41,197 nt of DNA from Lachnospiraceae bacterium (GCA_015056975.1 SVFG01000013.1:1-41197); one strand, 5' to 3'; shown: positions 1 through 8,079, counted from the first letter of the stretch. The notes: generated by a model not told the origin, from the letters alone. Program-made: numbers and translations.

Positions 1-170
1 ATCCATGTAATGACTGTCTTTGCTTCCTTATCAATGGTTGTATCTGTTTCTACCGTCTCTTTACTTTCACTACTGTGCATATCAAGGTTATTTTCCTTAT
101 TGCATCCTGTAAATAGTAACGATATTACAAAACAAAAATAAAAAATTCCAAAAACGATTGCTCTTTTCAT
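1..170 (-). CDS. N-terminal part of a solute-binding lipoprotein (runs off the left edge)
   Basis: Only the first 56 codons lie in the window. The protein starts MKRAIVFG and has a hydrophobic signal segment ending in the lipobox LFTGC, so Cys23 is the predicted lipidated residue. An acidic, Ser/Thr-rich linker follows, as is usual before the binding domain of Gram-positive ABC solute-binding lipoproteins. An AGGAG ribosome site sits about ten bases before the ATG at 170, and the reading frame is open to the window edge. It is the third lipoprotein of a tandem set with the genes ending at 415 and 1703. The solute-binding assignment is an inference from the lipobox, the linker and the neighbours, because the binding domain itself is outside the window. 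Confidence 0.75.
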   Translation of the reverse strand, partial: MKRAIVFGIFYFCFVISLLFTGCNKENNLDMHSSESKETVETDTTIDKEAKTVITW

Positions 171-214
171 TCACAAATGACTCCTTTGATTTTACTTAAT
201 AATATATTGTAACC

Positions 215-424
215 TTATCCTGATGCCAGCTTCTGCTTCATCCGGCTGCGATAATCCTCTATCCTCTCATCCTCTTTATGCTGCAGTACTACAATCTCAT
301 ACTTACTGCTTTGCTCATTATATGCTGTCACAGCCTCCTTCAACCATTCGACATAGACTCCACATGCACATAATGGCACAGTATTACCAAAAACAGATAT
401 ATTTTCAATGTTTTTTATAATGCC
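215..424 (-). pseudogene. Remnant of a solute-binding protein N-terminal domain
   Basis: The minus strand between the two lipoprotein genes has an open frame that reads like the start of the mature domain of a family-1 solute-binding protein. It contains ISVFGNTVPL, then WLKEAVTAYNEQSSKYEIVV, then EDYRSRMKQKLASG, and stops with TAA at 215. The last motif is the usual R-M-x-x-x-L-A-S-G segment that comes just before the GPD motif in these proteins. There is no start codon with a ribosome site, no signal peptide and no downstream domain. Its frame differs from that of the gene ending at 415, and it overlaps that gene's last bases. It is best explained as the remnant of a deleted fourth paralogue. 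I assigned homology by eye, without an alignment. Confidence 0.6.
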
Positions 425-1683
425 GCTTCCTCCAAATACAGCTGCACACGCTTCTGTATGATGTCCGTAGTCTCCTCAAGGCTCTTCTTATCCAAATAGT
501 AATGTAATGCCTCATCCAGCACCATGTATCGTATATCCTCCCATACTGTATTGTCAGGCACGGCATTCTCAATGGCACGCAGTATCTGAAGCTCCTGTTC
601 ATAGGTCAGGGCTTCCATCTTGGTGGTAATATTATGCTCTGTCACCTGCTGCTCCTCCTTGGCCAATGTTAACTGTTCGTTGAAAGTCTTTTCTATTGCA
701 GAAAAACTATATTCTTCAAATCCAAAATCGAATTCCATATATTTTTCAATCACATCCCATGCTGCTTCCTTGTTCTTACTGTTAGCAAACATGCCAATGG
801 CATTTTCCGGAAGCAGTCTGCAGTTTGCATTCCCTACACTGCCGGGATACCCTAAAATGGTGAACGAATCCTGATACTCTGCCTCCATACGTTTATATTC
901 ATCAAATGAATTTACAGATAAATCCAGTAAAAACTTACCACCATCTTCCACATGCTCCCGAAAATTATCTACATGTGAATCCTCGCGGTTAAGTGCCTTT
1001 ATGCGGGTTAATAGGGTTTTGAACTTCTCTGTGTCAAAATAACATTTTCCCTCTTCAAAGTCCACATAATTCTCCAGTCCGTACCGCAGGCAAAAATTTA
1101 ATATGCCGTAATCATCACCATCCCATTCAAGTACTACATCCGGATTTTGTTCAAAATAAGTGATGAATTCATCTATATTCCAACCCTGTAATTCTCCCAC
1201 CTGTTCTGTTCTTCCCGCCATACCCGTAATGGAAAAATTCCTAGGAATACCATATAAAGCATTGTTTTTCTCAAAGGCTTTTATTACCGGTTCCTTAAAC
1301 GCTTCTACTGCAATGCTTTTGCTGTTTTCTACGTAAGGAGTCAAATCCTCCAGCGCTTCGGCATCCATATAGACCTGATACAGGTTATAGTTTATCAGCA
1401 CCACATCCGGACAATGCTCGGAAACGATTTTGGCATTGATTTTATCTGACAGCACCTCCGGTCCCCCGGGCATCCACCCGAAATCCTCGTAGGTGATATA
1501 ATACTCTTCACTCTGCTTGTTGTATTCTACAATAAATTCCTCTAATAAGTTCTCCATGGAATCTGTGGCCAGAATCACCAGTTCTTTTTTTCCGCCGCTT
1601 TCCTTCTTGTCGCCGCACCCCGTAAAACAAAGCAGCATCGATACCATTGTCAAACATATTATGATTCCTACTCCCGACTTCAT
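415..1683 (-). CDS. ABC-type extracellular solute-binding lipoprotein
   Basis: A 422-residue lipoprotein. The signal peptide ends in the lipobox CFTGC (Cys23), so it should be anchored on the outer face of the membrane. The mature part begins with a strand-like segment (ELVILATD) and a long helix containing F-I-V-E-Y-N-K-Q-S-E-E-Y. A P-D-V-V-L-I-N segment follows near residue 95. This is the layout of family-1 extracellular solute-binding proteins of carbohydrate ABC importers. The start follows a ribosome site (GGAGAAG) and lies 19 bp after the stop of the upstream paralogue, so the two are co-transcribed. No permease or ATPase gene is present in the window. The ligand cannot be told from sequence; a sugar or oligosaccharide is the usual case for this family. 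Confidence 0.82.
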   Translation of the reverse strand: MKSGVGIIICLTMVSMLLCFTGCGDKKESGGKKELVILATDSMENLLEEFIVEYNKQSEEYYITYEDFGWMPGGPEVLSDKINAKIVSEHCPDVVLINYNLYQVYMDAEALEDLTPYVENSKSIAVEAFKEPVIKAFEKNNALYGIPRNFSITGMAGRTEQVGELQGWNIDEFITYFEQNPDVVLEWDGDDYGILNFCLRYGLENYVDFEEGKCYFDTEKFKTLLTRIKALNREDSHVDNFREHVEDGGKFLLDLSVNSFDEYKRMEAEYQDSFTILGYPGSVGNANCRLLPENAIGMFANSKNKEAAWDVIEKYMEFDFGFEEYSFSAIEKTFNEQLTLAKEEQQVTEHNITTKMEALTYEQELQILRAIENAVPDNTVWEDIRYMVLDEALHYYLDKKSLEETTDIIQKRVQLYLEEAAL

Positions 1684-1702
1684 CTGTATTCTTCTCCATT
1701 CC

Positions 1703-3058
1703 CTAATGCATATTCGTTACTGTAATATCCATATCCGCGAAAAATTCCTCTGCTTCCTTCTGCATGAGAGCTGCAGTTTCTTCCTCTGTCTGTGTTCCAT
1801 CCAGATACCCATCCAGAGCATTCAACACTCTCCGATACGCCAGTTCTTCCATGTAACAATTGGTAAAAACCAGATTATCCAGCATATCCCGCACCTGTTT
1901 TTCCTGTTCCGTGGTCATACTTGGATTACCATAAAGTTCTCCATAAAGCTCAAATGCATGCCTGCCTTCTCTTGCATTCTTTTCCAATTCAATATGGTAA
2001 TCCATTGTATCTTTTCTGACGGAATAGGAGCCACTGGTTCGCATTTCAACCAAATTCTTTACCCGAATATTCTGTGACTCGTAGGAAAGCAGATGTCTGA
2101 TGAAGGCTACAGCTCCCTCTTTATTCTCACAGGCGCTATTTAAGTACAATAATTCCGTAAACGTATGAATAGACTTTCCTTCCTCCGCCGGAAAACTGAT
2201 GTAAACAATCTCTTCACCGAAGATTGCCTCATAATAATTCATATTATTAAAAAACAGGATATCATACCACGCAAAATCTTCCCCCATTTTTGCCTTTTTT
2301 TCTGACTTATCCGAATAGTTTATGCTGCTTCCGTACTCCTTTATAAATTTCAAATAGTCATAAACCTTCTGTTGCATGAAATTACAGGTTTTGTTTTCCC
2401 AATCGATAATGTCCGTATTGGTTTTATCATACAACATACCATTGACAAATAATTGCCAGTCGGGTACATTGGCAGCCACGTTTTTAGCATCGCTTGCCCT
2501 TACCCATTCCATCATCTGTTCCACGTTCCATGTATCGAAACCGTTACATCTGTCCTTCGTTGTTACCAAAATATAGCCTGTCCACTCATAGGGAATACCG
2601 TATATTGCTCCCTCATATGTACCGGTATCAAACACTCCCGGAAAGAAGTTCTTCTCTATTTCTTCCTCCAAAAACACTTCACCCCAGGGCTGTACATACT
2701 GGTTTTGAATGGCTGTAATATTATTTAGTAACATGCCATCAATAATGTCCGGACCTCTTCCTAACTCCATATCTTTCATAATACTATCCCTGAATGTATT
2801 CATATCATCCTTTTCAGACATTACAGTGACAACGTAATCTTCACTTGTTGCATTAAAGTTTTCAATAATTTCATTATATTTTGGGGCTGCTAAATAATCC
2901 AACGCAATGGTAATCTCCTGCTTTTTTGGGGGTTGTGTTACATCGCACGTCTTTTCCATAAACACATTATCCGGGTCCGGATTCGGCGTTTCTCTGCCAC
3001 ATCCGATTAAAAAAATACAACTTACTATTGAAAGTATCCGTACCATTATTTTCTTCAT
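1703..3058 (-). CDS. ABC-type extracellular solute-binding lipoprotein
   Basis: A 451-residue lipoprotein with a short signal peptide and the lipobox FLIGC (Cys20). The mature domain shows the family-1 solute-binding pattern: I-T-I-A-L-D-Y near residue 50, a helix ending F-N-A-T-S-E-D-Y, then M-E-L-G-R-G-P-D-I-I-D where the GPD motif is expected. The start has a GGAGGG ribosome site about nine bases upstream. It is the first gene of the lipoprotein set and has its own promoter with three direct repeats upstream. It shares this architecture with the next gene, but the two are clearly diverged. A role as the receptor of a carbohydrate ABC importer is inferred from family knowledge; the ligand is unknown. 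Confidence 0.83.
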   Translation of the reverse strand: MKKIMVRILSIVSCIFLIGCGRETPNPDPDNVFMEKTCDVTQPPKKQEITIALDYLAAPKYNEIIENFNATSEDYVVTVMSEKDDMNTFRDSIMKDMELGRGPDIIDGMLLNNITAIQNQYVQPWGEVFLEEEIEKNFFPGVFDTGTYEGAIYGIPYEWTGYILVTTKDRCNGFDTWNVEQMMEWVRASDAKNVAANVPDWQLFVNGMLYDKTNTDIIDWENKTCNFMQQKVYDYLKFIKEYGSSINYSDKSEKKAKMGEDFAWYDILFFNNMNYYEAIFGEEIVYISFPAEEGKSIHTFTELLYLNSACENKEGAVAFIRHLLSYESQNIRVKNLVEMRTSGSYSVRKDTMDYHIELEKNAREGRHAFELYGELYGNPSMTTEQEKQVRDMLDNLVFTNCYMEELAYRRVLNALDGYLDGTQTEEETAALMQKEAEEFFADMDITVTNMH

Positions 3059-3093
3059 GCTACTTCCCTCCGCTGCTTACCATTTTTAGTACG

Positions 3094-3155
3094 CCTATAT
3101 CATAACAAATAATTCTTACAAAACAATTGACATTTTTCTTACAAATTTCTTACAA
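3094..3155 (-). promoter_or_regulatory. Promoter with three TTGTAAGAA direct repeats, for the lipoprotein set
   Basis: On the minus strand the nonamer TTGTAAGAA occurs three times in the same direction: 3147-3155, 3136-3144 and 3113-3121. Starts are 11 and 23 bp apart, close to one and two helical turns. The TTGTAA of the promoter-proximal copy (3116-3121) can act as a -35 box with TATAGG (3094-3099) 16 bp downstream. An alternative is TTGTTT with TATGAT at 3099-3104. Same-face direct repeats touching the -35 region are typical of response-regulator or AraC-type activator sites. The regulator is not in the window. Confidence 0.55.
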
Positions 3156-3167
3156 TTTTTCGAGGAA

Positions 3168-3210
3168 TCAAAAATCGGCAGAAGCATCCTTGCGGACACC
3201 TCTGCCGATA
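3168..3210 (-). terminator. Rho-independent terminator of thrC
   Basis: Downstream of the thrC stop the minus strand forms a hairpin with the 10-bp arms TATCGGCAGA and TCTGCCGATT (the last pair is approximate), enclosing a loop of about 20 bases, followed by TTTTTGA. This separates thrC from the lipoprotein promoter. Confidence 0.8.
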
Positions 3211-3227
3211 TCTATAACTTTATGAAA

Positions 3228-4715
3228 TTAAATATGTAAGAATTCTCTTACGACATCCTTCATCTTATCCACATCACACTGCTTGTCGTGAAGCACGGGT
3301 GCTGTACGGATTTCCTCGATTGCCTGGGGAACAGTTACATTGGCAAGCTTGGAAAGCTCGTCTACAAGCTCGAAGTCGCTCATGGTATCATACTTGGTAT
3401 CGATGGCATTCATAACGCTTCTGGTGAACTTGAAAGGACTTGCGGTGGATGCAATCACGGTCTTTGCCGTATCCTTGGTATCTGCCTTGTACTTCTCATA
3501 AACAGCTGCTGCAACTGCTGTATGGGTATCAATCACATAGCCACAATCCTCATAAATCTTCTTGATAGTCTTGGCAGTCTCAGCCTCACTTGCATAGTTG
3601 CCGTAGAAGTCAACAAGCTGTGCCTTCATCTCCTCGGTGATTTCGTACTTGCCCTGACCGCCAAGAGCTGCCATCAGCTCCTTGTTCTTGTCAGCGTCAT
3701 TGCCTGCAATGCGGTAAATCAGACGCTCCAAGTTGCTGGAAATCAGAATATCCATGGAAGGAGAGGTTGTCAGTACAAACTCTCTGTTTCTGTCGTAGGT
3801 TCCTGTGCTGAAGAAGTCGTACAGTACCTTGTTGTCATTGGAAGCACAAATCAGCTTACCGATGGGAAGTCCCATGTTCTTTGCATAGAAGGCTGCCAGA
3901 ATGTTACCGAAGTTACCGGTAGGCACTACCACGTTGATGGTCTCGCCCTCACTGATTTTGCCCTCCTTAAGCAGGGTTGCATATGCATATACATAATAGC
4001 AAATCTGAGGCACCAGACGGCCGATATTGATGGAGTTTGCGGAGGAGAACTGGAAACCCTTCTCATCCATCTCTTTTGCCAGCTCCTTATCGGAGAAAAT
4101 CATCTTAACACCGGTCTGCGCATCATCAAAGTTGCCGTGAATACCTACTACAAGGGTATTGTCACCCTTCTGGGTTACCATCTGCTTCTCCTGAATGGGG
4201 CTTACGCCGTCCTTGGGATAGAATACGATGATACCTGTACCCTCAACGCCTGCAAAGCCTGCAAGTGCAGCCTTACCGGTGTCACCGCTGGTAGCGGTCA
4301 GAATCACGATTTTATTCTGAATCTTATTCTTTCTTGCAGAGGTAATCAAAAGGTGAGGCAGGATGGACAGTGCCATATCCTTAAACGCGATGGTGGAGCC
4401 GTGAAACAGCTCTAAATAGTATGCACCGCATGCCTCAACCATGGGAGCGATTTCCTCTGTGTCAAACTTCTCGTCATATGCCTTCTCAATACAGCTCTTT
4501 AACTCTTCCTCGGTAAAGTCTGTAAGAAACAGCTTCATTACCTCGTAAGCCACCTGCTTGTAATCCATTGCAGCAAGCTCCTTGAGGCTCTTATCAAGGG
4601 CAGGAATCTGCGCAGGCACAAACAATCCGCCATCATCGGAAAGCCCCTTTAAAATAGCTTCTGATGCCTTTACAGGTTCACTTTTACTTCTGGTACTGTA
4701 GTATAAAACTTCCAT
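3228..4715 (-). CDS. thrC: Threonine synthase
   Basis: Pyridoxal-phosphate enzyme that converts O-phosphohomoserine to threonine, the last step of threonine synthesis, in the cytoplasm. The 495-residue protein begins MEVLYYSTRS, has the D-G-G-L-F-V-P segment near residue 30 and the PLP-lysine motif G-S-T-I-A-F-K-D (Lys112). It also has the phosphate-binding T-A-T-S-G-D-T-G-K-A-A and the V-P-T-G-N-F-G-N segment. Its length fits the long clade of bacterial ThrC. I chose the ATG at 4715 because an AAGGGAG ribosome site lies just upstream; an in-frame ATG at 4730 sits before that site and partly inside a hairpin. It is monocistronic, with its own promoter and terminator. No other threonine genes are in the window. 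Confidence 0.96.
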   Translation of the reverse strand: MEVLYYSTRSKSEPVKASEAILKGLSDDGGLFVPAQIPALDKSLKELAAMDYKQVAYEVMKLFLTDFTEEELKSCIEKAYDEKFDTEEIAPMVEACGAYYLELFHGSTIAFKDMALSILPHLLITSARKNKIQNKIVILTATSGDTGKAALAGFAGVEGTGIIVFYPKDGVSPIQEKQMVTQKGDNTLVVGIHGNFDDAQTGVKMIFSDKELAKEMDEKGFQFSSANSINIGRLVPQICYYVYAYATLLKEGKISEGETINVVVPTGNFGNILAAFYAKNMGLPIGKLICASNDNKVLYDFFSTGTYDRNREFVLTTSPSMDILISSNLERLIYRIAGNDADKNKELMAALGGQGKYEITEEMKAQLVDFYGNYASEAETAKTIKKIYEDCGYVIDTHTAVAAAVYEKYKADTKDTAKTVIASTASPFKFTRSVMNAIDTKYDTMSDFELVDELSKLANVTVPQAIEEIRTAPVLHDKQCDVDKMKDVVREFLHI

Positions 4716-4729
4716 ATTATCTCCCTTCA

Positions 4730-4746
4730 TGTACCGAAAGGTACAT
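4730..4746 (-). promoter_or_regulatory. Small hairpin in the thrC leader
   Basis: A perfect inverted repeat, ATGTACC-TTTC-GGTACAT on the minus strand, lies directly before the thrC ribosome site. Its 3' arm contains the unused in-frame ATG at 4730. It could affect initiation or mRNA stability; no attenuator or T-box features were seen. Confidence 0.4.
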
Positions 4747-4778
4747 TGAATTTACTTGTATGTATTGAAACTTACGAT

Positions 4779-4807
4779 AGTATAGCACAATTTTCCATGA
4801 TGTGCAA
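4779..4807 (-). promoter_or_regulatory. thrC promoter
   Basis: A near-consensus housekeeping sigma promoter on the minus strand: -35 TTGCAC (4802-4807), a 17-bp spacer, and -10 TATACT (4779-4784). It is about 60 bases upstream of the thrC start, leaving a short leader that contains the 4730-4746 hairpin. Confidence 0.7.
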
Positions 4808-4846
4808 TCTGCAAATCTGCTTAAGATTCGTCTGTATACCTATACA

Positions 4847-6223
4847 TTATTGGGTATATCCTATAGCTAATATGGTAAAGGATTTGTCCTCCTGCCCCTT
4901 AGCCATACGGATTTCCACCTTATGCTTTGTTGCCTTCTCCTCATCAATAATCATAACCACATTGGAATTATTCCAGCCACCGTCTGTTCTTCCTTCAATA
5001 GTCTGCACCAGCTTTCCGTCCACATAAACTTCCGCGGTACCGAAATCACTGCTACCGGAATTTTTGCAGTTCAGCAAAAGATTCTTACAGGTAAGCTCCA
5101 TCACAAAGCTGTCGTTTCCGGCACTGCTGTCCCGCTTCCAGTTGTCCGGGAAGGAATTGGTATTGTCCCACCAGATATTCTGGACTTCGTTATCAGTAAG
5201 GGTAAAGCTGCCCTCTTTGATGGAGATGCCCTCAGTTTTACGGGTAATCATCTTCATATCAGCAAAGTTCCATGATTTGTAGGGTGCATCAGGAATGGGA
5301 TTTTTCTCTTCAAGCTCCTCTGCATCAATGTCTGCAAGCAGCTTCATAATGCAGTCTGTCATGATGGTGTGACCGTAGGTGGTGGGATGATACTCATCCG
5401 CAAAAAATTCCTCGTCCGTCAGATAACCAAATGTCACGGGTACCTCTATAGCATTTTTGATACTTACCATTGGAAGGTCGTAGTGCTTTCCCATAGGTAT
5501 ATAGTCATTCTGCATATTCCATTTGGACTCAAATACTGCAAACACCAGCATTACCGCTGCTTCATTGTCCTGAGAAAGAGCATCGTAAATCAGTGCCTCA
5601 TAAGCCCGTCCGCCTGTGACTTCCATATAGTCATTTACTGAAAACTCAATGAGGATCAAATCAGCCTGTGTGCCAAGCTCTGCCTCCACATCCTCATCAT
5701 AGCGGATAACACCCAGAGAAGACGGCGTGCCGCCAAGTCCCGCATTTACAAAATGTATGTTGGATCCGTCCCCTGCTGCGTAGGTCTCTGCAAATGCTTT
5801 TGCGAACTGATATGCATAACCCTGCTGCTTTATGGTCGCACCCGCGCCCTCGGTCACGGAACCTCCGATGGTTGCTATGTATACGTCCTCACCGTTCCTT
5901 GCCTTCTCAATCACCTTCTTGATGCGGTAATTGTTTCCTGTGGACTTCACGGAGTTTTTCACCATTCGGTCATACCAGCTGTTGTCCTCTTCCTGCATTT
6001 CCTCTGAAGACTCCTGCTCAGACGCTTCCGTATCTGCTTCTATGGCATTCTCCGTTTCCTGCGCATCACTGCTTGTCGTATCATTCTCTGTCACATCGGT
6101 CTCTTCGATACTACTCTCTCCCGTCGCAGTTTCCATATCATCTTCAGTTGCCTTCTGACTACCGCAGGCGCACATCACAGCAAGCATCACCGTTAATATC
6201 CCTGTTAAAATACGCTTTCTCAT
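4847..6223 (-). CDS. SGNH/GDSL-type hydrolase lipoprotein
   Basis: A 458-residue exported protein. A signal peptide ends near M-C-A-C (probable lipid Cys), then about 70 residues of acidic Ser/Thr/Glu-rich linker. The catalytic domain has the SGNH blocks: I-G-G-S-V-T-E-G (nucleophile Ser; G-x-S rather than G-D-S), V-N-A-G-L-G-G-T, E-F-S-V-N-D, and D-E-Y-H-P-T (Asp-His pair). A C-terminal region of about 130 residues (after S-W-N-F-A-D-M) resembles the accessory beta-domain found after this type of SGNH hydrolase. By family it is an esterase acting outside the cell, plausibly deacetylating a polysaccharide. The substrate is not evident. It has its own promoter upstream and ends before the thrC promoter. 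Confidence 0.8.
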   Translation of the reverse strand: MRKRILTGILTVMLAVMCACGSQKATEDDMETATGESSIEETDVTENDTTSSDAQETENAIEADTEASEQESSEEMQEEDNSWYDRMVKNSVKSTGNNYRIKKVIEKARNGEDVYIATIGGSVTEGAGATIKQQGYAYQFAKAFAETYAAGDGSNIHFVNAGLGGTPSSLGVIRYDEDVEAELGTQADLILIEFSVNDYMEVTGGRAYEALIYDALSQDNEAAVMLVFAVFESKWNMQNDYIPMGKHYDLPMVSIKNAIEVPVTFGYLTDEEFFADEYHPTTYGHTIMTDCIMKLLADIDAEELEEKNPIPDAPYKSWNFADMKMITRKTEGISIKEGSFTLTDNEVQNIWWDNTNSFPDNWKRDSSAGNDSFVMELTCKNLLLNCKNSGSSDFGTAEVYVDGKLVQTIEGRTDGGWNNSNVVMIIDEEKATKHKVEIRMAKGQEDKSFTILAIGYTQ

Positions 6224-6263
6224 CCTTTGTAAATCCTTTCAAAACTGTTATTTAACATCTTAA

Positions 6264-6293
6264 ACTATACACCATAGAAGCTCTTGTTTTCAA
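6264..6293 (-). promoter_or_regulatory. Candidate promoter for the SGNH hydrolase gene
   Basis: On the minus strand, TTGAAA (6288-6293) and TATAGT (6264-6269) are separated by 18 bp, about 40 bp before the start codon at 6223. The ribosome site is GAAAGGA. The boxes are good but the spacer is one base long. Confidence 0.45.
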
Positions 6294-6297
6294 TCCT

Positions 6298-6900
6298 CTA
6301 TTTAAAAAATTCATGTCCTCCATGCCTAAACAGATAGGTCAGACTGGTATCAAACCATCTCATCTTGTCCTGATTTGCACGTTTTCTGGCTGCAAAGAAA
6401 AGTGCCCCCTCCGAAATATCTTCTCCGTTCAAGGCGCGTTCCACAGCACTAATGGTTTCATCAGAGACTTCCACCCGCCAGATTCTGCCGCTGGCTACCG
6501 GAGAAAACTGTGTTACTCTCTCAGAGCGCTGCAGTACCACTTCCTTCACCGTATCCGGAAATTTATCGCTGTTAACCCTGTTTAACACTACATTAGCCAC
6601 CAGTAGCTTACCTTCCTCGTCCTCTCCGCCGGCCTCGGCCTCCACAATCCTATGAAGGATGTCCAGCTCTTCCTCCGTTATGTCATAGGCAAGCTGTCTT
6701 TCCAGCGTACTGCAGTCTTCCACCCGCTGTCCGGATGCGGTAATCCTCGCGATACCCATGGTACTACTTCTCTCTGTGGAGAGCAGTTTCTCCGACTTCT
6801 GCGCCTGTTTAGTATTGCTCTGCACACCCACAATACACAAAAACGCAAACAGTATCATTACATATATTATTACCAGACCGCCTATCGCTTTTTTATACAT
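6298..6900 (-). CDS. SleB-like cell wall hydrolase, membrane anchored
   Basis: A 200-residue protein with one N-terminal membrane segment (about residues 8-27) and a C-terminal domain of the SleB/Hydrolase_2 family. Visible family motifs are R-I-V-E-A-E-A-G-G-E-D with the candidate catalytic Glu, L-L-V-A-N-V-V-L-N-R-V, V-T-Q-F-S-P-V and G-A-L-F-F-A-A-R. The C-terminus H-G-G-H-E-F-F is typical. Members cleave peptidoglycan, classically spore cortex during germination, but many clostridial paralogues act in vegetative wall turnover. The family's N-terminal peptidoglycan-binding domain is absent, so a spore-specific role is not supported. The start has a GGAGG ribosome site. It is transcribed away from the AP2 gene at 7024. 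Confidence 0.85.
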   Translation of the reverse strand: MYKKAIGGLVIIYVMILFAFLCIVGVQSNTKQAQKSEKLLSTERSSTMGIARITASGQRVEDCSTLERQLAYDITEEELDILHRIVEAEAGGEDEEGKLLVANVVLNRVNSDKFPDTVKEVVLQRSERVTQFSPVASGRIWRVEVSDETISAVERALNGEDISEGALFFAARKRANQDKMRWFDTSLTYLFRHGGHEFFK

Positions 6901-6975
6901 AATCTTTCCTCCATGCGGGGTTATACCTTTTCAATATATTATTTTATGAGGCTTGTCCGGAAAATATATCTGAAT

Positions 6976-7004
6976 TTGTAATTTTTTTCTTGCTATGATA
7001 TACT
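6976..7004 (+). promoter_or_regulatory. Promoter of the AP2-domain gene
   Basis: TTGTAA (6976-6981), a 17-bp AT-rich spacer, and TATACT (6999-7004). It lies 19 bp before the chosen ATG at 7024, which gives a very short leader holding the GAGGTG ribosome site. Confidence 0.65.
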
Positions 7005-7023
7005 CTTAACTGTGAGGTGCACT

Positions 7024-7839
7024 ATGGAAAAGAAGGATGAATTACAACAAAATCATCTGCCCGGAGTCTTCCCCGCCACAAAGAAAAGTGGCGAGGTTTA
7101 TTTTCGTGCATCCCTTACTTATCGCCAAAAGCATATCAGTCTTGGCAGCTATGACACTGCCACAGAAGCTCACGAGGCTTATTTGGAGGGCAATCGCATT
7201 ATAAGTAATAAGGAACTTGATTTCCATGATTACCGTAAATCCTCTCCTCTTTCCTTTGAAAAATGGATAAGCCTTCTTAACTTCAGGGATAATGGTATTT
7301 ACTTTGGCAATCCCATCTATATGGGACAGAGACTGTTTTATTATTACATGTCACCCACTCATATATTGAAATTTGATTTGGACGACCTTTTCTATTATTC
7401 CTCCCACAAAATCATGCAGAGGGGTAACCATTATTTTGTTGCGGATTACGGTATGCAGGTCAATATTGCCAGCCGCTACGGTATCAAAAATTATGCCGTT
7501 CCCGGCGTGGATTTTGAATTTTTAAACGGTGATACTACAGATTTCCGCCGTGAAAACCTGGAAATTCTTAACACCTACCACGGCGTGCGACGTGACACAC
7601 ACAAAGGAAAGACCGTTTATACTACCCGCATACACCTTAAAGGGAATTATATCGTAGGTCGTTACGATACCGAAACTGAAGCCGCCATCGCCTATAACAA
7701 GGCTGTGGATATCCTAAAGAAAAATGGGGTCGCTAAAAACTTCACCACCAATTATATTGAAGATTTGTCCCCCCGCGCTTATGCAGAAATCTACTCCGAG
7801 CTTTCCATCTCCCCTAAAATTGTGAATTATATTACTTAA
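7024..7839 (+). CDS. AP2-domain protein with an HNH-like core
   Basis: A 271-residue protein with two AP2/integrase-type DNA-binding folds. The first is at about residues 8-55 (Y-F-R-A-S-L-T-Y, then S-L-G-S-Y-D-T-A-T-E-A-H-E-A-Y). The second is at about 190-240 (Y-T-T-R-I-H-L, then V-G-R-Y-D-T-E-T-E-A-A-I-A-Y-N). Between them N-G-D-T-T-D-F-R-R-E-N-L-E-I-L resembles the second half of HNH homing-endonuclease motifs, but the expected histidine is absent. It probably binds DNA and may be a degenerate homing-endonuclease relative. I chose the ATG at 7024 over an in-frame GTG at 7012 because the ribosome site GAGGTG lies between them. It has its own promoter and a strong terminator, and it is the only plus-strand gene in the first 14 kb. 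Confidence 0.75.
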   Translation: MEKKDELQQNHLPGVFPATKKSGEVYFRASLTYRQKHISLGSYDTATEAHEAYLEGNRIISNKELDFHDYRKSSPLSFEKWISLLNFRDNGIYFGNPIYMGQRLFYYYMSPTHILKFDLDDLFYYSSHKIMQRGNHYFVADYGMQVNIASRYGIKNYAVPGVDFEFLNGDTTDFRRENLEILNTYHGVRRDTHKGKTVYTTRIHLKGNYIVGRYDTETEAAIAYNKAVDILKKNGVAKNFTTNYIEDLSPRAYAEIYSELSISPKIVNYIT

Positions 7840-7873
7840 TCTGCGCAAGTCTTTTCTACTTGCGCAGATTTTG
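7838..7873 (+). terminator. Rho-independent terminator of the AP2 gene
   Basis: A perfect 13-bp stem (AATCTGCGCAAGT with ACTTGCGCAGATT) and a 7-base loop, followed by TTTTG, start at the stop codon. The T-run also begins the left arm of fold-back element A. Confidence 0.88.
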
Positions 7874-8079
7874 TATGGAGGAACAGGGCTGGGAGCATAG
7901 GTATCTGGCATAAGCAGTGCAATGTGAGCACGTCGGTCCTAAAGCGTTGCCCGGCAGCAACGCTTCTGAGAAATTGCTACGCAATTCTCCTTAATGCACA
8001 CTACATACTCGCCCTTAGCGGAAGCGTGCCTGCGATGACAGATACCTATGCCACCCAGCCCTGTTCCTCCATACAAAAT
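7868..8079. repeat. Fold-back element, copy A (structured repeat)
   Basis: A 212-bp element whose ends pair perfectly over 26 bp (7868-7893 with 8054-8079), then over 13 bp more (7895-7907 with 8039-8051). Inside this, GCAG (7914-7917) pairs with CTGC (8030-8033) and GCACGT (7928-7933) with GCGTGC (8024-8029), leaving a bulge T-G-C-A-A-T-G-T-G-A. The centre has two further hairpins: AAGCGTTGC/GCAACGCTT (7942-7965) and GAGAA-A-TTGC/GCAA-TTCTC (7968-7989). The core 7912-7940 and the block 8013-8034 recur almost unchanged in copy B at 18.7 kb, while the outer arms differ. It lies between two convergent genes and contains no reading frame of note. I do not recognise the family; it could be a structured RNA or a MITE-like mobile repeat. 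Confidence 0.7.

Noticed and set aside
223..420. 65-codon plus-strand open frame between the lipoprotein genes
   Set aside because: No ribosome site, and the opposite strand of the same stretch reads as a solute-binding protein fragment.
3288..4415. Long open frame of about 375 codons on the plus strand
   Set aside because: It is antisense to thrC, whose protein motifs are clear. The frame has no ribosome site and its Cys/Leu/Ile-rich product resembles nothing.
7868..8079. Element A as an insertion sequence
   Set aside because: It encodes no transposase and I could not define target-site duplications; a passive mobile repeat or RNA remains possible.
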